Below are positions 55,307 through 64,000 of a stretch of DNA of 64,000 bases, one piece after another. Source of the DNA: an uncultured Azospirillum sp. (GTDB lineage Bacteria > Pseudomonadota > Alphaproteobacteria > Azospirillales > Azospirillaceae). Position 1 is the stretch's first letter. Each line of letters opens with the position of its first letter. The position numbers and the translations under genes were made by a program. Where the stretch lies: positions 1 to 64,000 of the forward strand of contig NZ_CAMLJP010000015.1 in the NCBI RefSeq assembly GCF_946480385.1. Reading direction: 5' to 3'. The notes below the pieces were generated by a model that ran no database searches, was not told where the DNA came from, and saw only the letters and a list, made by a program, of their open reading frames with translations.

Positions 55307-56045
55307 GGATGCGCTCCTTCAGGAACTGGGCGATGTGTTGGCCGCGCGCGGCCTTGGCTCCGGCCTCAAGCGCGCCGCCGATGTTCAGCAGGCAGCCGCA
55401 GTCGCCCGACACCACGCGGGCGGCGCCGGTTTCCTCGATGTCCGCTACCTTGTCGCCGACCATCGCGGCGGAGATCTCCGGATGGCGCACGGCGAAGGTG
55501 CCGCCGAAGCCGCAGCATTCCTTTTCCCGCTTCAACTCCACCAGTTCGACATTGGCGAGCTGGCGCAGCAGGGCCTTCGGTTCCTCCACCACGCCCATTT
55601 CGCGCTGGGCATGGCAGGAGGCGTGCCATGTGACGCGCACCGGCTCGCCCTTGTCGGTGAGTCGGACATCCAGCACATGGACGAGGAACTGCGTCAGCTC
55701 CCAGACGCGGGCCGCCACCTGCACCGCCTTCGCCTCGTCCGGCTCGCCGCGGAACAGGTCGGGCCAATGCTTCTTCATCATGCCGGCACAGGAACCCGAC
55801 GGCACGACGATGGGGTCGTCGCCGGGGAAAAGGTCCAGTTGGGCGCGGGCGACCTTCAGAGCCTCCGCGCGGTAGCCGGAATTGTAGGCCGGCTGGCCGC
55901 AGCAGCTTTGCCCCTGCGGGAAGACGACGGTCAGGCCCTGGGACTGCAACAGCTCGATTCCAGCCATCCCAGCATCGGGGAAGAACAGGTCGACCAGGCA
56001 GGTGCCGAAGTAATAGACGCGGGTGGGTTTGGTGGTGAGGGACAT
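55296..56045 (-). CDS. lutA: Lactate utilisation protein A (CCG-domain Fe-S oxidoreductase)
   Basis: 249-residue LutA/YkgE protein with two CCG-type cysteine-rich repeats (SCCGQPAYNSG early, CCGFGGTFAVRHPEIS later). Part of the LutABC L-lactate dehydrogenase. ATG 56045 has an AGGAA ribosome binding site. Begins 43 bp after the end of the upstream D-lactate dehydrogenase gene. Confidence 0.94.
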   Translation of the reverse strand: MSLTTKPTRVYYFGTCLVDLFFPDAGMAGIELLQSQGLTVVFPQGQSCCGQPAYNSGYRAEALKVARAQLDLFPGDDPIVVPSGSCAGMMKKHWPDLFRGEPDEAKAVQVAARVWELTQFLVHVLDVRLTDKGEPVRVTWHASCHAQREMGVVEEPKALLRQLANVELVELKREKECCGFGGTFAVRHPEISAAMVGDKVADIEETGAARVVSGDCGCLLNIGGALEAGAKAARGQHIAQFLKERIHGR

Positions 56046-56088
56046 CGGGCGTTTCCTCGCTGGGCGTCTTCTTATGGCTGGTGGTCGC

Positions 56089-58968
56089 TCAAAATGCCGG
56101 TTCCGCCACGCGAGCCTTCTCCCTCACCTTCGTTGCGCAGGCGTCGACCAGATAGACGATCGACCGGTAGGGCACGCCCGCCTTATCGGACAGGCCGATC
56201 TCGCAGGTGCGGCTGGTGGAGTAGCCGGACGCGCAGCCCTCCGGCACCGCGGCCGGCAGGTGGCGCAGGGCGTGGGCGTTCAGTTCCGGCGTGGTGAAGC
56301 CCTTGTCCCCGGCGAAGCCGCAGCAGCCGACGTCCGGCGGCACCACCACCGTCTCGGCGCAGGCCTTCGCCACCGCGGTCAGCGCGCCGTCCAGCCCCAT
56401 CCGGCGGGTGGAGCAGGTCAGGTGCAGCATCACCGGCTCCGCCGACTTGGCGATGTCGAGGCGGGGCAGGGCGAACTCGCTGAGGAACTCCGCCACGTCG
56501 AGGATGCGCAGGCCAGCGTCGGTCAGGCGCTTCTTCAGGCGCAGGGCGCAGGGGCTGGTGTCCATCACCACCGGGTAACGGCCGCCCTGGCTTGCCTTTG
56601 ACAGGGCCGCCAGCATGGCATCGGCCTTGGCGTCGGCAGCCTCGGTCAGTCCCTTGCTTTCCAGCGGCATGCCGCAGCACTGGCCGTCTGCCGCTTCCGG
56701 ATAGAGGATGCGGAAGCCGGCCTTGCGCATCACCGATTCCACCACTTCGGGCAAGGGGCGCTGCTGTGGATCGCTTGCCGCCGGTCCCATGCTGCGGCTG
56801 ACGCAGCTGGGGGCATAGACCACTGTCGGTACGTCATCCATGCCAAGAGCGTCCGGGTGCGGCGAGAAGGTCACGGCGGTCGGCATATTGCGGGGCAGGG
56901 CTGGCAGGTTGCCGCCGGTCAGCACACGCGCCGCCGCCTGGGTGACGCCGTGCCCGACCGTGCGGCGGGCGAGGTCGGCCAGCCGTAGGCCGGTGCGGGC
57001 GAGCCCCAGCGTGCCTTCCATATGGTCGGCGACCAGCGCTCCCGCCTTGCGGGCCATGACGCCGCGCCGCTCGCCGCGCAGGGACTTGACCAGCAGCCCG
57101 GTCTCGATTCCCACCGGACAGGCGGTGGCGCACAGGCCGCAGGCGGCGCAGGTGTCGATGCCCTGGTAGTCGTAGGCGGCGCTGATCTCGGCCAGGCGGG
57201 GGGCGTCGTCGCCGGCAGCCACCAGCCGCGCCATTTCGCGCCGGCCGACGATGCGCTGGCGCGGCGACAGGGTGAAGCGGTGGGACGGGCAGGTCGGCTC
57301 GCAGAATCCGCACTCGATGCAGGTGTCGACCAGCGGATCGGCCGGCGGCAGCGGCTTCAAATTCTTCAGATGGGCTTCGGGATCGCCGTTCAGGATGACG
57401 CCGGGGTTCAGCAGGCCGTCGGGATCGAAGAGCTCCTTGATCTCCTTCATCAGCCCATAGGCTTGCGGACCCCATTCCATCTCGACGAAGGGGGCCATGT
57501 TGCGACCGGTGCCATGCTCCGCCTTCAGCGAACCGTCATAGCGGGTGACCACCAGCATGGCGACATCGTCCATGAAGCGGCGGTAGCGGTCGATCTCCTC
57601 CTGGCTGTCGAAGGCCTGGGTGAAGACGAAGTGCAGGTTTCCTTCCAGTGCGTGGCCGAAGATGATCGCCTCGTGATAGCCGTGGCGGAGGAACAGCGCC
57701 TGCAGTTCGCGCGTCGCCTCGGCCAGCCGGGGCAGGGGGAAGGCGACATCCTCGATAATGACGGTGGTGCCGGTCTGGCGGATGGCGCCGACCGCCGGGA
57801 ACAGGCCCTTGCGGATCTTCCAGAAGCCTTCGCAGGCCTTGGCGTCGGTGGTAAAGCGGGTGTCGCCGATGGTGATGCAGTCGCCCAGCACCGCGGCGAT
57901 CTCCGCCACATTGGCCTCCAGCGCTGCTGCACTCTCCGCGCGGGTCTCCACCAGCACCGCCGCCACGTCCGGTCCGAAGCCGCGGATCTGCGGCGGCATG
58001 CCCGGCTTGTCCTGGATCGAGCGCAGCGAGGCGCGGTCCATCAGCTCCGCCGCATCGACCGGGGCGGCCTTCAGCAGCGACACCGCGTGGCAGGCCTCGC
58101 CGATGTCGGGGAAGAACAGCAGGGCACTGGCCTTGTGCGGATGCTCCGGCACGGTGCGCAACGTGATGGCGGAGATGAAGCCCAGCGTCCCTTCCGACCC
58201 GATCATCAGGTGCTGGAGGATTTCGACCGGATCCTCGTAGTCCACCAGCGCGTTCAGGCTGTAGCCGGTGGTGTTCTTGATGCGGAACTTGTCGCGGATG
58301 CGGGTTGCCAGCGCCTCGTCGGCGCGGGTGCGGGCGCCAAGCTCTGCCATCCGGTCGAGCAAGGCGCCATGGCTGTCGCGGAAGCTGCTGCGGCTTGCCG
58401 GATCGGCGGTGTCCAGCACCGTGCCGTCGGCCAGCACCAGCCGCATCGATTCCAGCGTGCGGTAGCTGTTCTGCGCGGTGCCGCAGCACATGCCGCTGGC
58501 ATTGTTGGCGGCGATGCCGCCGATCTTCGCGGTGGCGATGGAGGCCGGGTCGGGGCCGATCTTGCGCCCCAGCGGCGCCAGCCGCCGGTTCGCCTCCGCT
58601 CCGATCACGCCAGGCTGCAGGGTGACGGTGGCCGCAGCCGGCCCGATGGTGCAGCCGCGCCAGCCGTCGCCCAGCACCACCAGCACGCTGTCGCTGACCG
58701 CCTGCCCCGACAGGCTGGTGCCGGCGGCGCGGAAGGTCACCGGAACCTTGTGGCCGCGGGTGATGCGCAGCAGCCGCACCACCTCTTCCTCCGTCTCCAC
58801 CATCGCGATGATCTTGGGGATCAGCCGGTAGAAGCTGGCGTCGGTGCCGTAGGCCAGCGTGCGCAACGGATCGGTGACCAGCCGGGATTGCGGGACAACC
58901 GCCTGGAGCTCGGCCAGCACGCGATCATACGGGGCGGGCAGCGTGGCGGCCTGGGGAAGGGTCGGCAT
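56089..58968 (-). CDS. FAD/Fe-S D-lactate dehydrogenase
   Basis: A 959-residue respiratory D-lactate dehydrogenase-like enzyme. An FAD-binding PCMH domain (VTFRAAGTSLSGQAVSDSVLVV, ATAKIGGIAANNASGMCCG) and a linked oxidase C-terminal domain precede two 4Fe-4S motifs (CIECGFCEPTCPSHR, CAACGLCATACPVG) and two CCG domains (CCGMPLESKG, GCCGFAGDKGF). ATG 58968 is chosen over 59004 because AGGAG precedes it. First gene of the lactate operon; the divergent GntR gene starts 284 bp away. Confidence 0.92.
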   Translation of the reverse strand: MPTLPQAATLPAPYDRVLAELQAVVPQSRLVTDPLRTLAYGTDASFYRLIPKIIAMVETEEEVVRLLRITRGHKVPVTFRAAGTSLSGQAVSDSVLVVLGDGWRGCTIGPAAATVTLQPGVIGAEANRRLAPLGRKIGPDPASIATAKIGGIAANNASGMCCGTAQNSYRTLESMRLVLADGTVLDTADPASRSSFRDSHGALLDRMAELGARTRADEALATRIRDKFRIKNTTGYSLNALVDYEDPVEILQHLMIGSEGTLGFISAITLRTVPEHPHKASALLFFPDIGEACHAVSLLKAAPVDAAELMDRASLRSIQDKPGMPPQIRGFGPDVAAVLVETRAESAAALEANVAEIAAVLGDCITIGDTRFTTDAKACEGFWKIRKGLFPAVGAIRQTGTTVIIEDVAFPLPRLAEATRELQALFLRHGYHEAIIFGHALEGNLHFVFTQAFDSQEEIDRYRRFMDDVAMLVVTRYDGSLKAEHGTGRNMAPFVEMEWGPQAYGLMKEIKELFDPDGLLNPGVILNGDPEAHLKNLKPLPPADPLVDTCIECGFCEPTCPSHRFTLSPRQRIVGRREMARLVAAGDDAPRLAEISAAYDYQGIDTCAACGLCATACPVGIETGLLVKSLRGERRGVMARKAGALVADHMEGTLGLARTGLRLADLARRTVGHGVTQAAARVLTGGNLPALPRNMPTAVTFSPHPDALGMDDVPTVVYAPSCVSRSMGPAASDPQQRPLPEVVESVMRKAGFRILYPEAADGQCCGMPLESKGLTEAADAKADAMLAALSKASQGGRYPVVMDTSPCALRLKKRLTDAGLRILDVAEFLSEFALPRLDIAKSAEPVMLHLTCSTRRMGLDGALTAVAKACAETVVVPPDVGCCGFAGDKGFTTPELNAHALRHLPAAVPEGCASGYSTSRTCEIGLSDKAGVPYRSIVYLVDACATKVREKARVAEPAF

Positions 58969-59252
58969 CGGCGGCGGCTCCTGCTGGAGAGGGACGGAGG
59001 GCATGGCGTCGGTACGGCGTCCTCCGCCCACGGCAGGGGGCGGTCCCCCATCGGACGGGCAGGTGCAGACAAGTCTTTTCCATGCGGCTCGGTCTGGATA
59101 AAAGATTTTACCAAATTGTGCAATGGCTGAATCGTTGGCCAGACGATCCGCTTCGGTGACATGCGGTATCCACGATGGGATGGCCGCGCTGGACGGATGT
59201 TCCGTGGGTCGGTAGAAGTGGACGAGACGTGCAGGGAGGGGCCGCCGATCCA

Positions 59253-60023
59253 ATGCAGGGGACGATCAAACCGGCCAAGCTGGCCGACGCCATTGCCGAG
59301 CATCTGGAACGGCTGATCCTGGAAGGCGCCTTGCGTCCCGGCGAGAAGCTGCTGGCCGAACGCGAACTGGCGGTTAAGCTGGACGTGTCGCGCCCGTCGC
59401 TGCGCGACGCCATCGCCAAGCTGGAGGAACGTGGCCTGCTGGTCACCGGGCGCGGCGGCACCCATGTCGCCAGCTTCCTCTCGCAGATCGCCGATCCGCT
59501 GATGACGCTGCTGCGCAACAAGCCGGATGCGTCCTTCGACTATCTGGAGTTCCGCCGCTCCATCGAGGCGGCGGCGGCGGGCTTGGCAGCGCAGCGGGCC
59601 ACCGATCTCGACCGCGACGGCATCCGCGCCATCGTCGCCCGCATGCAGGCCGCCCACGGCAAGGACGACAGCTCCGAAGAGGCCGATGCCGACGCCGAGC
59701 TGCATCTGGCGGTTTACGAGGCGGCGCACAACGTCGTCATGCTGCACATCATGCGGACGCTGTCCGACCTGCTGCGCAACGACGTGTTCTACAACCGAGC
59801 CGACCTCTATTCCCGGCCGGGGGTGCGCGACATCCTGCTGCAGCAGCATCTCGCCATCGCCGACGCGGTTCTGGCTGGCGACGCGGTTGCGGCGAGTGCC
59901 GCGGCCGACGCCCATGTGGAATTCACGCTGCAGACCCTGCGCGAGATCCGCGAGCACAACGCCCGCGTCCAGGTCTCGCTGCGGCGGATCGGTCGGACCG
60001 ACCTGATCGACAGCGGAGCGTAG
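59253..60023 (+). CDS. GntR-family (FCD) regulator, LldR/PdhR-like
   Basis: 256-residue transcription factor: N-terminal winged helix (AERELAVKLDVSRPSLRDAIAKLEERGLL in two parts, ERELAVKLDVSRPS and LRDAIAKLEERGLL) and C-terminal FCD ligand domain (metal-binding His in ELHLAVYEAAHN and QQHLAIADAVLAG). Divergent from the D-LDH/lut operon, so it probably represses that operon until lactate binds. ATG 59253, with AGGGAGGGG upstream. No convincing dyad operator was found in the intergenic region. Confidence 0.92.
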   Translation: MQGTIKPAKLADAIAEHLERLILEGALRPGEKLLAERELAVKLDVSRPSLRDAIAKLEERGLLVTGRGGTHVASFLSQIADPLMTLLRNKPDASFDYLEFRRSIEAAAAGLAAQRATDLDRDGIRAIVARMQAAHGKDDSSEEADADAELHLAVYEAAHNVVMLHIMRTLSDLLRNDVFYNRADLYSRPGVRDILLQQHLAIADAVLAGDAVAASAAADAHVEFTLQTLREIREHNARVQVSLRRIGRTDLIDSGA

Positions 60024-60140
60024 AAGAGCGCAGCGGCCCCGGCCGGCGCTCCCGATCAAAAGTCATATGCAGGTAGGCTCAGCCCGACTGGCGGCGGAGC
60101 CTTGGCCGGGTTACACTGCGAAGGCAGTTTTGCCTGATCG

Positions 60141-61610
60141 ATGCCCTTTCACCGACCGTCAGAGTGCCGCCCAGTGTCCTCTCCCAAGAAGCGCCGCATC
60201 CTGCTGATCGAGGATACGGTCCCGCTCGCCAAGCTCTACATCGAGTTCTTGCGCGCGGACGCCCATGAGGTCGTGCATTGCACCCGTGGGGGAGAGGCGC
60301 TGGACGCGGCGGCGGCATCGCCGCCCGATGCGGTGATCCTGGACCTGAAGCTGCCGGACATGGATGGGCTGGAGGTGCTGCAGGCGCTCCAGGCCCGCGA
60401 CGCCAGCGTCTCGGTGGTCATCATCACCGCCCACGGCTCCATTGATCTGGCGGTGGAGGCGATGAAGCTCGGCGCCTTCGACTTCATCGTGAAGCCCTTC
60501 AACGCCGACCGGCTGAACCTGACCCTGCGCAACGCGCTGGAACGGCGGACGCTGGCGCGGATGGTGGAAGGATACCGCAAGGATCTGGACCGCGGGCGCT
60601 TCCACGGCTTCATCGGCAGCTCGCCGGAGATGCAGGCGGTCTACCGCACCATCGAGAGCGTGGCCGCCAGCCGTGCCAATGTCTTCATCACCGGGGAGAG
60701 CGGGACCGGCAAGGAGGTTGCAGCCCAGGCCATCCATCGCGCCAGCCCGCGGCGCGACGGCGCCTTCGTCGCGCTGAACTGTGCCGCGATCCCGAAGGAT
60801 CTGCTGGAATCGGAGATCTTCGGCCATGTGAAGGGCGCTTTCACCGGGGCGGCGGGCGACCGGCCGGGGGCTGCGCTGCTGGCCGACGGCGGCACGCTGT
60901 TCCTGGACGAGATCTGCGAGATGCCGTTCGACCTGCAGAGCAAGCTTCTGCGTTTCGTCCAGACCGGCACCATCAGCCCGGTTGGCAGCGGACGGGAGGA
61001 GCGGGTGGACGTGCGCTTCGTCGCCGCCACCAATCGCGATCCGCTGGCGGAGGTGCAGGCCGGTCGCTTCCGCGAGGACCTTTATTACCGTCTGCACGTC
61101 ATCCCGCTGGCCCTGCCGCCGCTGCGCGAGCGCGGCGACGATGTGATCGAGATCGCACGTTCCTTCCTGATCGACTATGCGCGGGAGGAGGGGAGGTCGC
61201 TGTCGGCCTTTGCCCCGGAAGTGGAGGCACGGCTGCGCGCCCATGACTGGCCCGGCAACGTGCGGCAACTGCAGAATGTCGTCCGCAACGTCGTGGTGCT
61301 GAACGACGGGCCGCAGGTCACGCTGGATATGCTGCCGCCGATGGGCGGTCCGGCAATCGGCAGTCCTGATGGCGGCGTCTCTCCGTGCGCCGCCTGTGGT
61401 TCGCCGGCAGCCGATGCGCCTGAGGAGGATGACGCCGTGCAGCCGCTGTGGATGGTCGAGAAGGACATGATCCAGAAGGCGCTGCGGCTGACCGGCGACG
61501 ATGTGCCGCGCGCCGCCCTGATGCTGGAGATCAGCCCGTCCACCATCTACCGCAAGCTTCAGCAATGGCGCGTTGCCAAGGCTCGCGCCGCCGGGGAGAG
61601 CGCTGCGTGA
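60141..61610 (+). CDS. Sigma-54-dependent NtrC-type response regulator
   Basis: 489-residue regulator: receiver domain with phospho-acceptor D68 (VILDLKLPDMDG), AAA+ domain (Walker A GESGTGKE, sigma-54 contact GAFTGA intact, FLDEICEM), and a Fis-type HTH (VPRAALMLEISPSTIYRKLQ). A Cys-containing linker CAACGSPAAD lies between AAA+ and HTH. Start ATG 60141 (a GTG at 60174 is an alternative). Its stop overlaps the sensor kinase start (GTGA): a two-component pair. Confidence 0.93.
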   Translation: MPFHRPSECRPVSSPKKRRILLIEDTVPLAKLYIEFLRADAHEVVHCTRGGEALDAAAASPPDAVILDLKLPDMDGLEVLQALQARDASVSVVIITAHGSIDLAVEAMKLGAFDFIVKPFNADRLNLTLRNALERRTLARMVEGYRKDLDRGRFHGFIGSSPEMQAVYRTIESVAASRANVFITGESGTGKEVAAQAIHRASPRRDGAFVALNCAAIPKDLLESEIFGHVKGAFTGAAGDRPGAALLADGGTLFLDEICEMPFDLQSKLLRFVQTGTISPVGSGREERVDVRFVAATNRDPLAEVQAGRFREDLYYRLHVIPLALPPLRERGDDVIEIARSFLIDYAREEGRSLSAFAPEVEARLRAHDWPGNVRQLQNVVRNVVVLNDGPQVTLDMLPPMGGPAIGSPDGGVSPCAACGSPAADAPEEDDAVQPLWMVEKDMIQKALRLTGDDVPRAALMLEISPSTIYRKLQQWRVAKARAAGESAA

Positions 61611-64000
61611 ACGGGGGCGCGGTGCCTGCGGCGCTGCCGCCTGACGAGAATCGGCGACAGGCGGTTCTGGACTCCTATTGTATCCTCGATAGCGCGCCGG
61701 AACCCGGCTTCGACAACATCACCCGGCTGACCCGGCATTTCTTCGGTACGCAAATCGCGCTGGTTTCGCTGATCGATCACGACCGCCAGTGGTTCAAGAG
61801 CAGGGTCGGGCTGGAGGCGACGGAGACCCACCGCGATCTGGCTTTCTGCGCCCACGCCATCCTGGACGATGGCGTGCTGGTTGTGCCGGACGCGACCAAG
61901 GACCCGCGCTTCGCCGGCAATGCGCTGGTCACCGGGGCGCCGAACATCCGTTTCTATGCCGGCGCGCCGCTGGTGGCGGACGGGCAGAAACTGGGGACGC
62001 TCTGCCTCATCGACGACGTGCCCCGCGCCGGCTTCGACGAGCGAGAGGCGGAGACGCTGGTCCAGCTCGCCCAGCTGGTGGTGGACGAGATGACGCTGCG
62101 CCGCGAGGTGGCCCGGCGCGAACGTGCGGAAGCGGAATTGCGCGACCGTTCGCGCCTGCTGAACCTGGCCGAGGAGATCGGCCAGTTCGGCCACTGGTAC
62201 ATCGATTTCGTCACGGAGACTCGCCGCTGGTCGGACGAGGTCTACCGCATCATGGGCCTGAGCCCGCAGGACGGTCCGCCGACCGTCGACATGTCGCGTG
62301 GCGCCTACCATCCCGACGATCTGCCCAAGATCATCCCGCTGGTCCAGCGGGCGCGAACGACTGGCGAAGGGTTTTCCATCGAAGCGCGGATCATCCGTCC
62401 GGACGGCACGTTGCGCAACGTCTTCATCCGCGGAATGGCCGAGTGGGGGGCGGCCGGTCGGCCAATCGGCCTGCTTGGCGTCGTCCAGGACATCACCGAC
62501 GCGAAGCGGGAAGAGGCGGAACTGCGGTCGAACCGCGAGCTTCTGGACCTGACCGTCCAGGCGACGCGGGACGGTATCTGGGACTGGAACCTGGAAGGTG
62601 GTGGGATCTGGTTCTCGCCCACATGGAAGGAGCAGCTGGGCTATCGCGACGGCGAACTGGAAAACAGCCTGGACATGTGGGCCGGCCTGATCTTCGAGGA
62701 GGACCGGATCGCCGCGCTGGAAATGGTCCGCGCCTACAATGCCGGGCTGATTCCGAAATTCGAAGCGGTTCAGCGCTTCCGCCACAAGCAGGGGCACACC
62801 GTCTATATCCTCAGCCGCGCCATCCACATCCGCGATGCCGACGGCAGGGTCGTGCGCATGGTCGGGGCCCACACCGACATCACGCGCGAGAAGCTGGCGG
62901 AGGAGGAGCTGCGGCTCGCCAAGCAGACGCTGGACGACGCGATCGAGGCGGTGCCGGAGGGGCTGGCCTATTTCGACGCCGACGACCGGCTGATCCTGTG
63001 CAACGAGCGCTACCGCGAAGCCCATCCGCTGACGGCACCGCTGCTGACCCCCGGCCGCCCGTTCGAGGACATCCTGCGCGCCGCCATCGCCAATGGCGAG
63101 TTCGCGGGCAACCCGGACGGCCCGAGCGATGAAGCCTGGATCCAGGCTGAACTGGCCCAGCACCGCAACCCCGGCGCCCCGTTCGAGCGGGAGCTGCCCG
63201 ACGGCCGCTGGATCGTGGTGGCGGAGAACCGGACCAGCAACGGCTCGCTGGTCTGCACCCGCACCGACATCACCGAGCGCAAGCGCTTCGAGGCGGAATT
63301 GCAGCGTCAGGCCGCCGACATGTGCGCGCTGGCCGAAGGGCTCGACGCCGCCCGCGAGGAGGCCGACGCGCTCCGCGCCCGCGCCGAGGCGGCGACGCAG
63401 GCGAAGTCGGAATTCCTGGCAGCGATGAGCCACGAGATCCGCACGCCGATGAACGGCATCATGGGCATGACGGAACTGCTGTTCGACACCGCCCTGACCC
63501 CCGAGCAGCACCAGTTCGCCCAGGCCATCCGCAGTTCGTCCAATGCGCTGCTGACCATCATCAACGACATCCTCGACATCTCCAAGCTGGAGGCCGGCCG
63601 CGTCACCATCGAGACGCTGCCCTTCGACGCCGCCGATCTGGTGGAAGGGGTGGTGGAGCTGCTGACCCCCCGCGCGCACGAGAAGGGGATCGAGATCGGC
63701 TTCTACATCGACCCGCTGCTGCGCCGCACGCTGCTGGGCGACCCGACGCGCATCCGGCAGATCCTGGTCAATCTGGTCGGCAATTCGGTCAAATTCACCG
63801 ACGAGGGGTCCGTCGCGGTGGAGATGGAGGCGCTGGACGCCACCGACTCCCATCTGGTGCTGCGCATCACCGTGACCGACACCGGAATCGGCATCCCGGC
63901 CGAAGCGCTGCCCACCCTGTTCAACAAGTTCCAGCAGGTCGACGGGTCGATCACCCGCAAGTTCGGCGGCACCGGCCTGGGGCTGGCGATCTGCCGCCAG
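61607..64000 (+). CDS. GAF-PAS multi-sensor hybrid histidine kinase (truncated by window end)
   Basis: The frame is open to the end of the window, so only the N-terminal ~798 residues are seen. An N-terminal GAF domain (about 20-160; YCILDSAPEPGFDNITRL, DHDRQWFKSRVG), then at least two PAS/PAC domains and a PAS-like fold, are followed by HisKA (phospho-acceptor His near 609, AAMSHEIRTPMNG) and HATPase (VTDTGIGIP, GGTGLGLAI). A receiver domain may follow beyond the window. GTG start overlaps the response regulator stop. Cognate partner is the adjacent NtrC-type regulator. Confidence 0.9.
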   Translation, partial: MNGGAVPAALPPDENRRQAVLDSYCILDSAPEPGFDNITRLTRHFFGTQIALVSLIDHDRQWFKSRVGLEATETHRDLAFCAHAILDDGVLVVPDATKDPRFAGNALVTGAPNIRFYAGAPLVADGQKLGTLCLIDDVPRAGFDEREAETLVQLAQLVVDEMTLRREVARRERAEAELRDRSRLLNLAEEIGQFGHWYIDFVTETRRWSDEVYRIMGLSPQDGPPTVDMSRGAYHPDDLPKIIPLVQRARTTGEGFSIEARIIRPDGTLRNVFIRGMAEWGAAGRPIGLLGVVQDITDAKREEAELRSNRELLDLTVQATRDGIWDWNLEGGGIWFSPTWKEQLGYRDGELENSLDMWAGLIFEEDRIAALEMVRAYNAGLIPKFEAVQRFRHKQGHTVYILSRAIHIRDADGRVVRMVGAHTDITREKLAEEELRLAKQTLDDAIEAVPEGLAYFDADDRLILCNERYREAHPLTAPLLTPGRPFEDILRAAIANGEFAGNPDGPSDEAWIQAELAQHRNPGAPFERELPDGRWIVVAENRTSNGSLVCTRTDITERKRFEAELQRQAADMCALAEGLDAAREEADALRARAEAATQAKSEFLAAMSHEIRTPMNGIMGMTELLFDTALTPEQHQFAQAIRSSSNALLTIINDILDISKLEAGRVTIETLPFDAADLVEGVVELLTPRAHEKGIEIGFYIDPLLRRTLLGDPTRIRQILVNLVGNSVKFTDEGSVAVEMEALDATDSHLVLRITVTDTGIGIPAEALPTLFNKFQQVDGSITRKFGGTGLGLAICRQ

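Noticed and set aside
57022..59130. Long plus-strand frame opposite the D-lactate dehydrogenase
   Set aside because: Shadow of a gene with unmistakable FAD and Fe-S motifs on the minus strand.
58969..59252. LldR/PdhR-type operator in the lut-gntR gap
   Set aside because: No TTGGT-N3-ACCAA type dyad was found; only a lone ACCAAATTG half.

Overview
The window is a GC-rich (roughly 70 % by eye), densely packed stretch of an alphaproteobacterial chromosome. The gene families fit Rhodospirillales and most resemble an Azospirillum-like organism: dnaB-alr pairing, cytochrome c', DUF2336, many PAS/GGDEF/EAL and sigma-54 regulators, and MCE lipid transporters. The genus is an inference from family content, not from a marker gene. 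No rRNA or tRNA genes, CRISPR array or complete insertion sequence was seen.

Layout. 0-6 kb (minus strand): an endonuclease III homologue, an MlaE/MlaF-type ABC pair, alanine racemase coupled to replicative helicase DnaB, and a LOG-family phosphoribohydrolase. 6-9 kb: periplasmic c-type cytochromes, a LysM protein and REP-like palindromes. 9-18 kb: CorA channel, PRPP synthetase-like enzyme, a globin-coupled chemoreceptor with a CZB domain, a CHASE-PAS-GGDEF-EAL protein and a DEDDh exonuclease. 18.7-21.3 kb: a lower-GC accessory patch with one large gene fusing a GHKL ATPase to a PD-(D/E)XK nuclease-like domain, the best candidate for an undescribed (probably defence) system. 21-26.5 kb: HTH protein, M20 deacylase, hydratase, DMT exporter, DoxX and adenine phosphoribosyltransferase. 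26.7-30.3 kb: a complete MCE lipid transport operon (STAS-MlaE, MlaF, MlaD, lipoprotein).

30-40 kb: a His-rich protein, DUF2336 protein coupled to a histidine kinase, a FemAB/GNAT-like protein, adenine deaminase, then two apparent pseudoenzymes end to end (a CocE-like hydrolase lacking Ser and His, and a Fic protein lacking the catalytic His), and bacteriohemerythrin. A 119-bp MITE with CTAG target duplication lies at 40.2 kb. 40-49 kb: TPR protein, phosphotransferase coupled to MoaB, soluble lytic transglycosylase, a family-4-like uracil-DNA glycosylase and ETF-ubiquinone oxidoreductase.

49-64 kb is a block for oxidising D-amino acids and lactate. A TyrR-like ACT-PAS-AAA+ activator is divergent from dadA, and dadA has a textbook -24/-12 (sigma-54) promoter with TyrR-box-like sequences upstream. 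Next is a D-lactate dehydrogenase/lutABC operon with a divergent GntR-FCD regulator, then a sigma-54 response regulator coupled to a hybrid histidine kinase cut off by the window end. DadA, D-lactate dehydrogenase/Lut and ETF-QO all deliver electrons from small organic acids or fatty/amino acid oxidation to the respiratory quinone pool.
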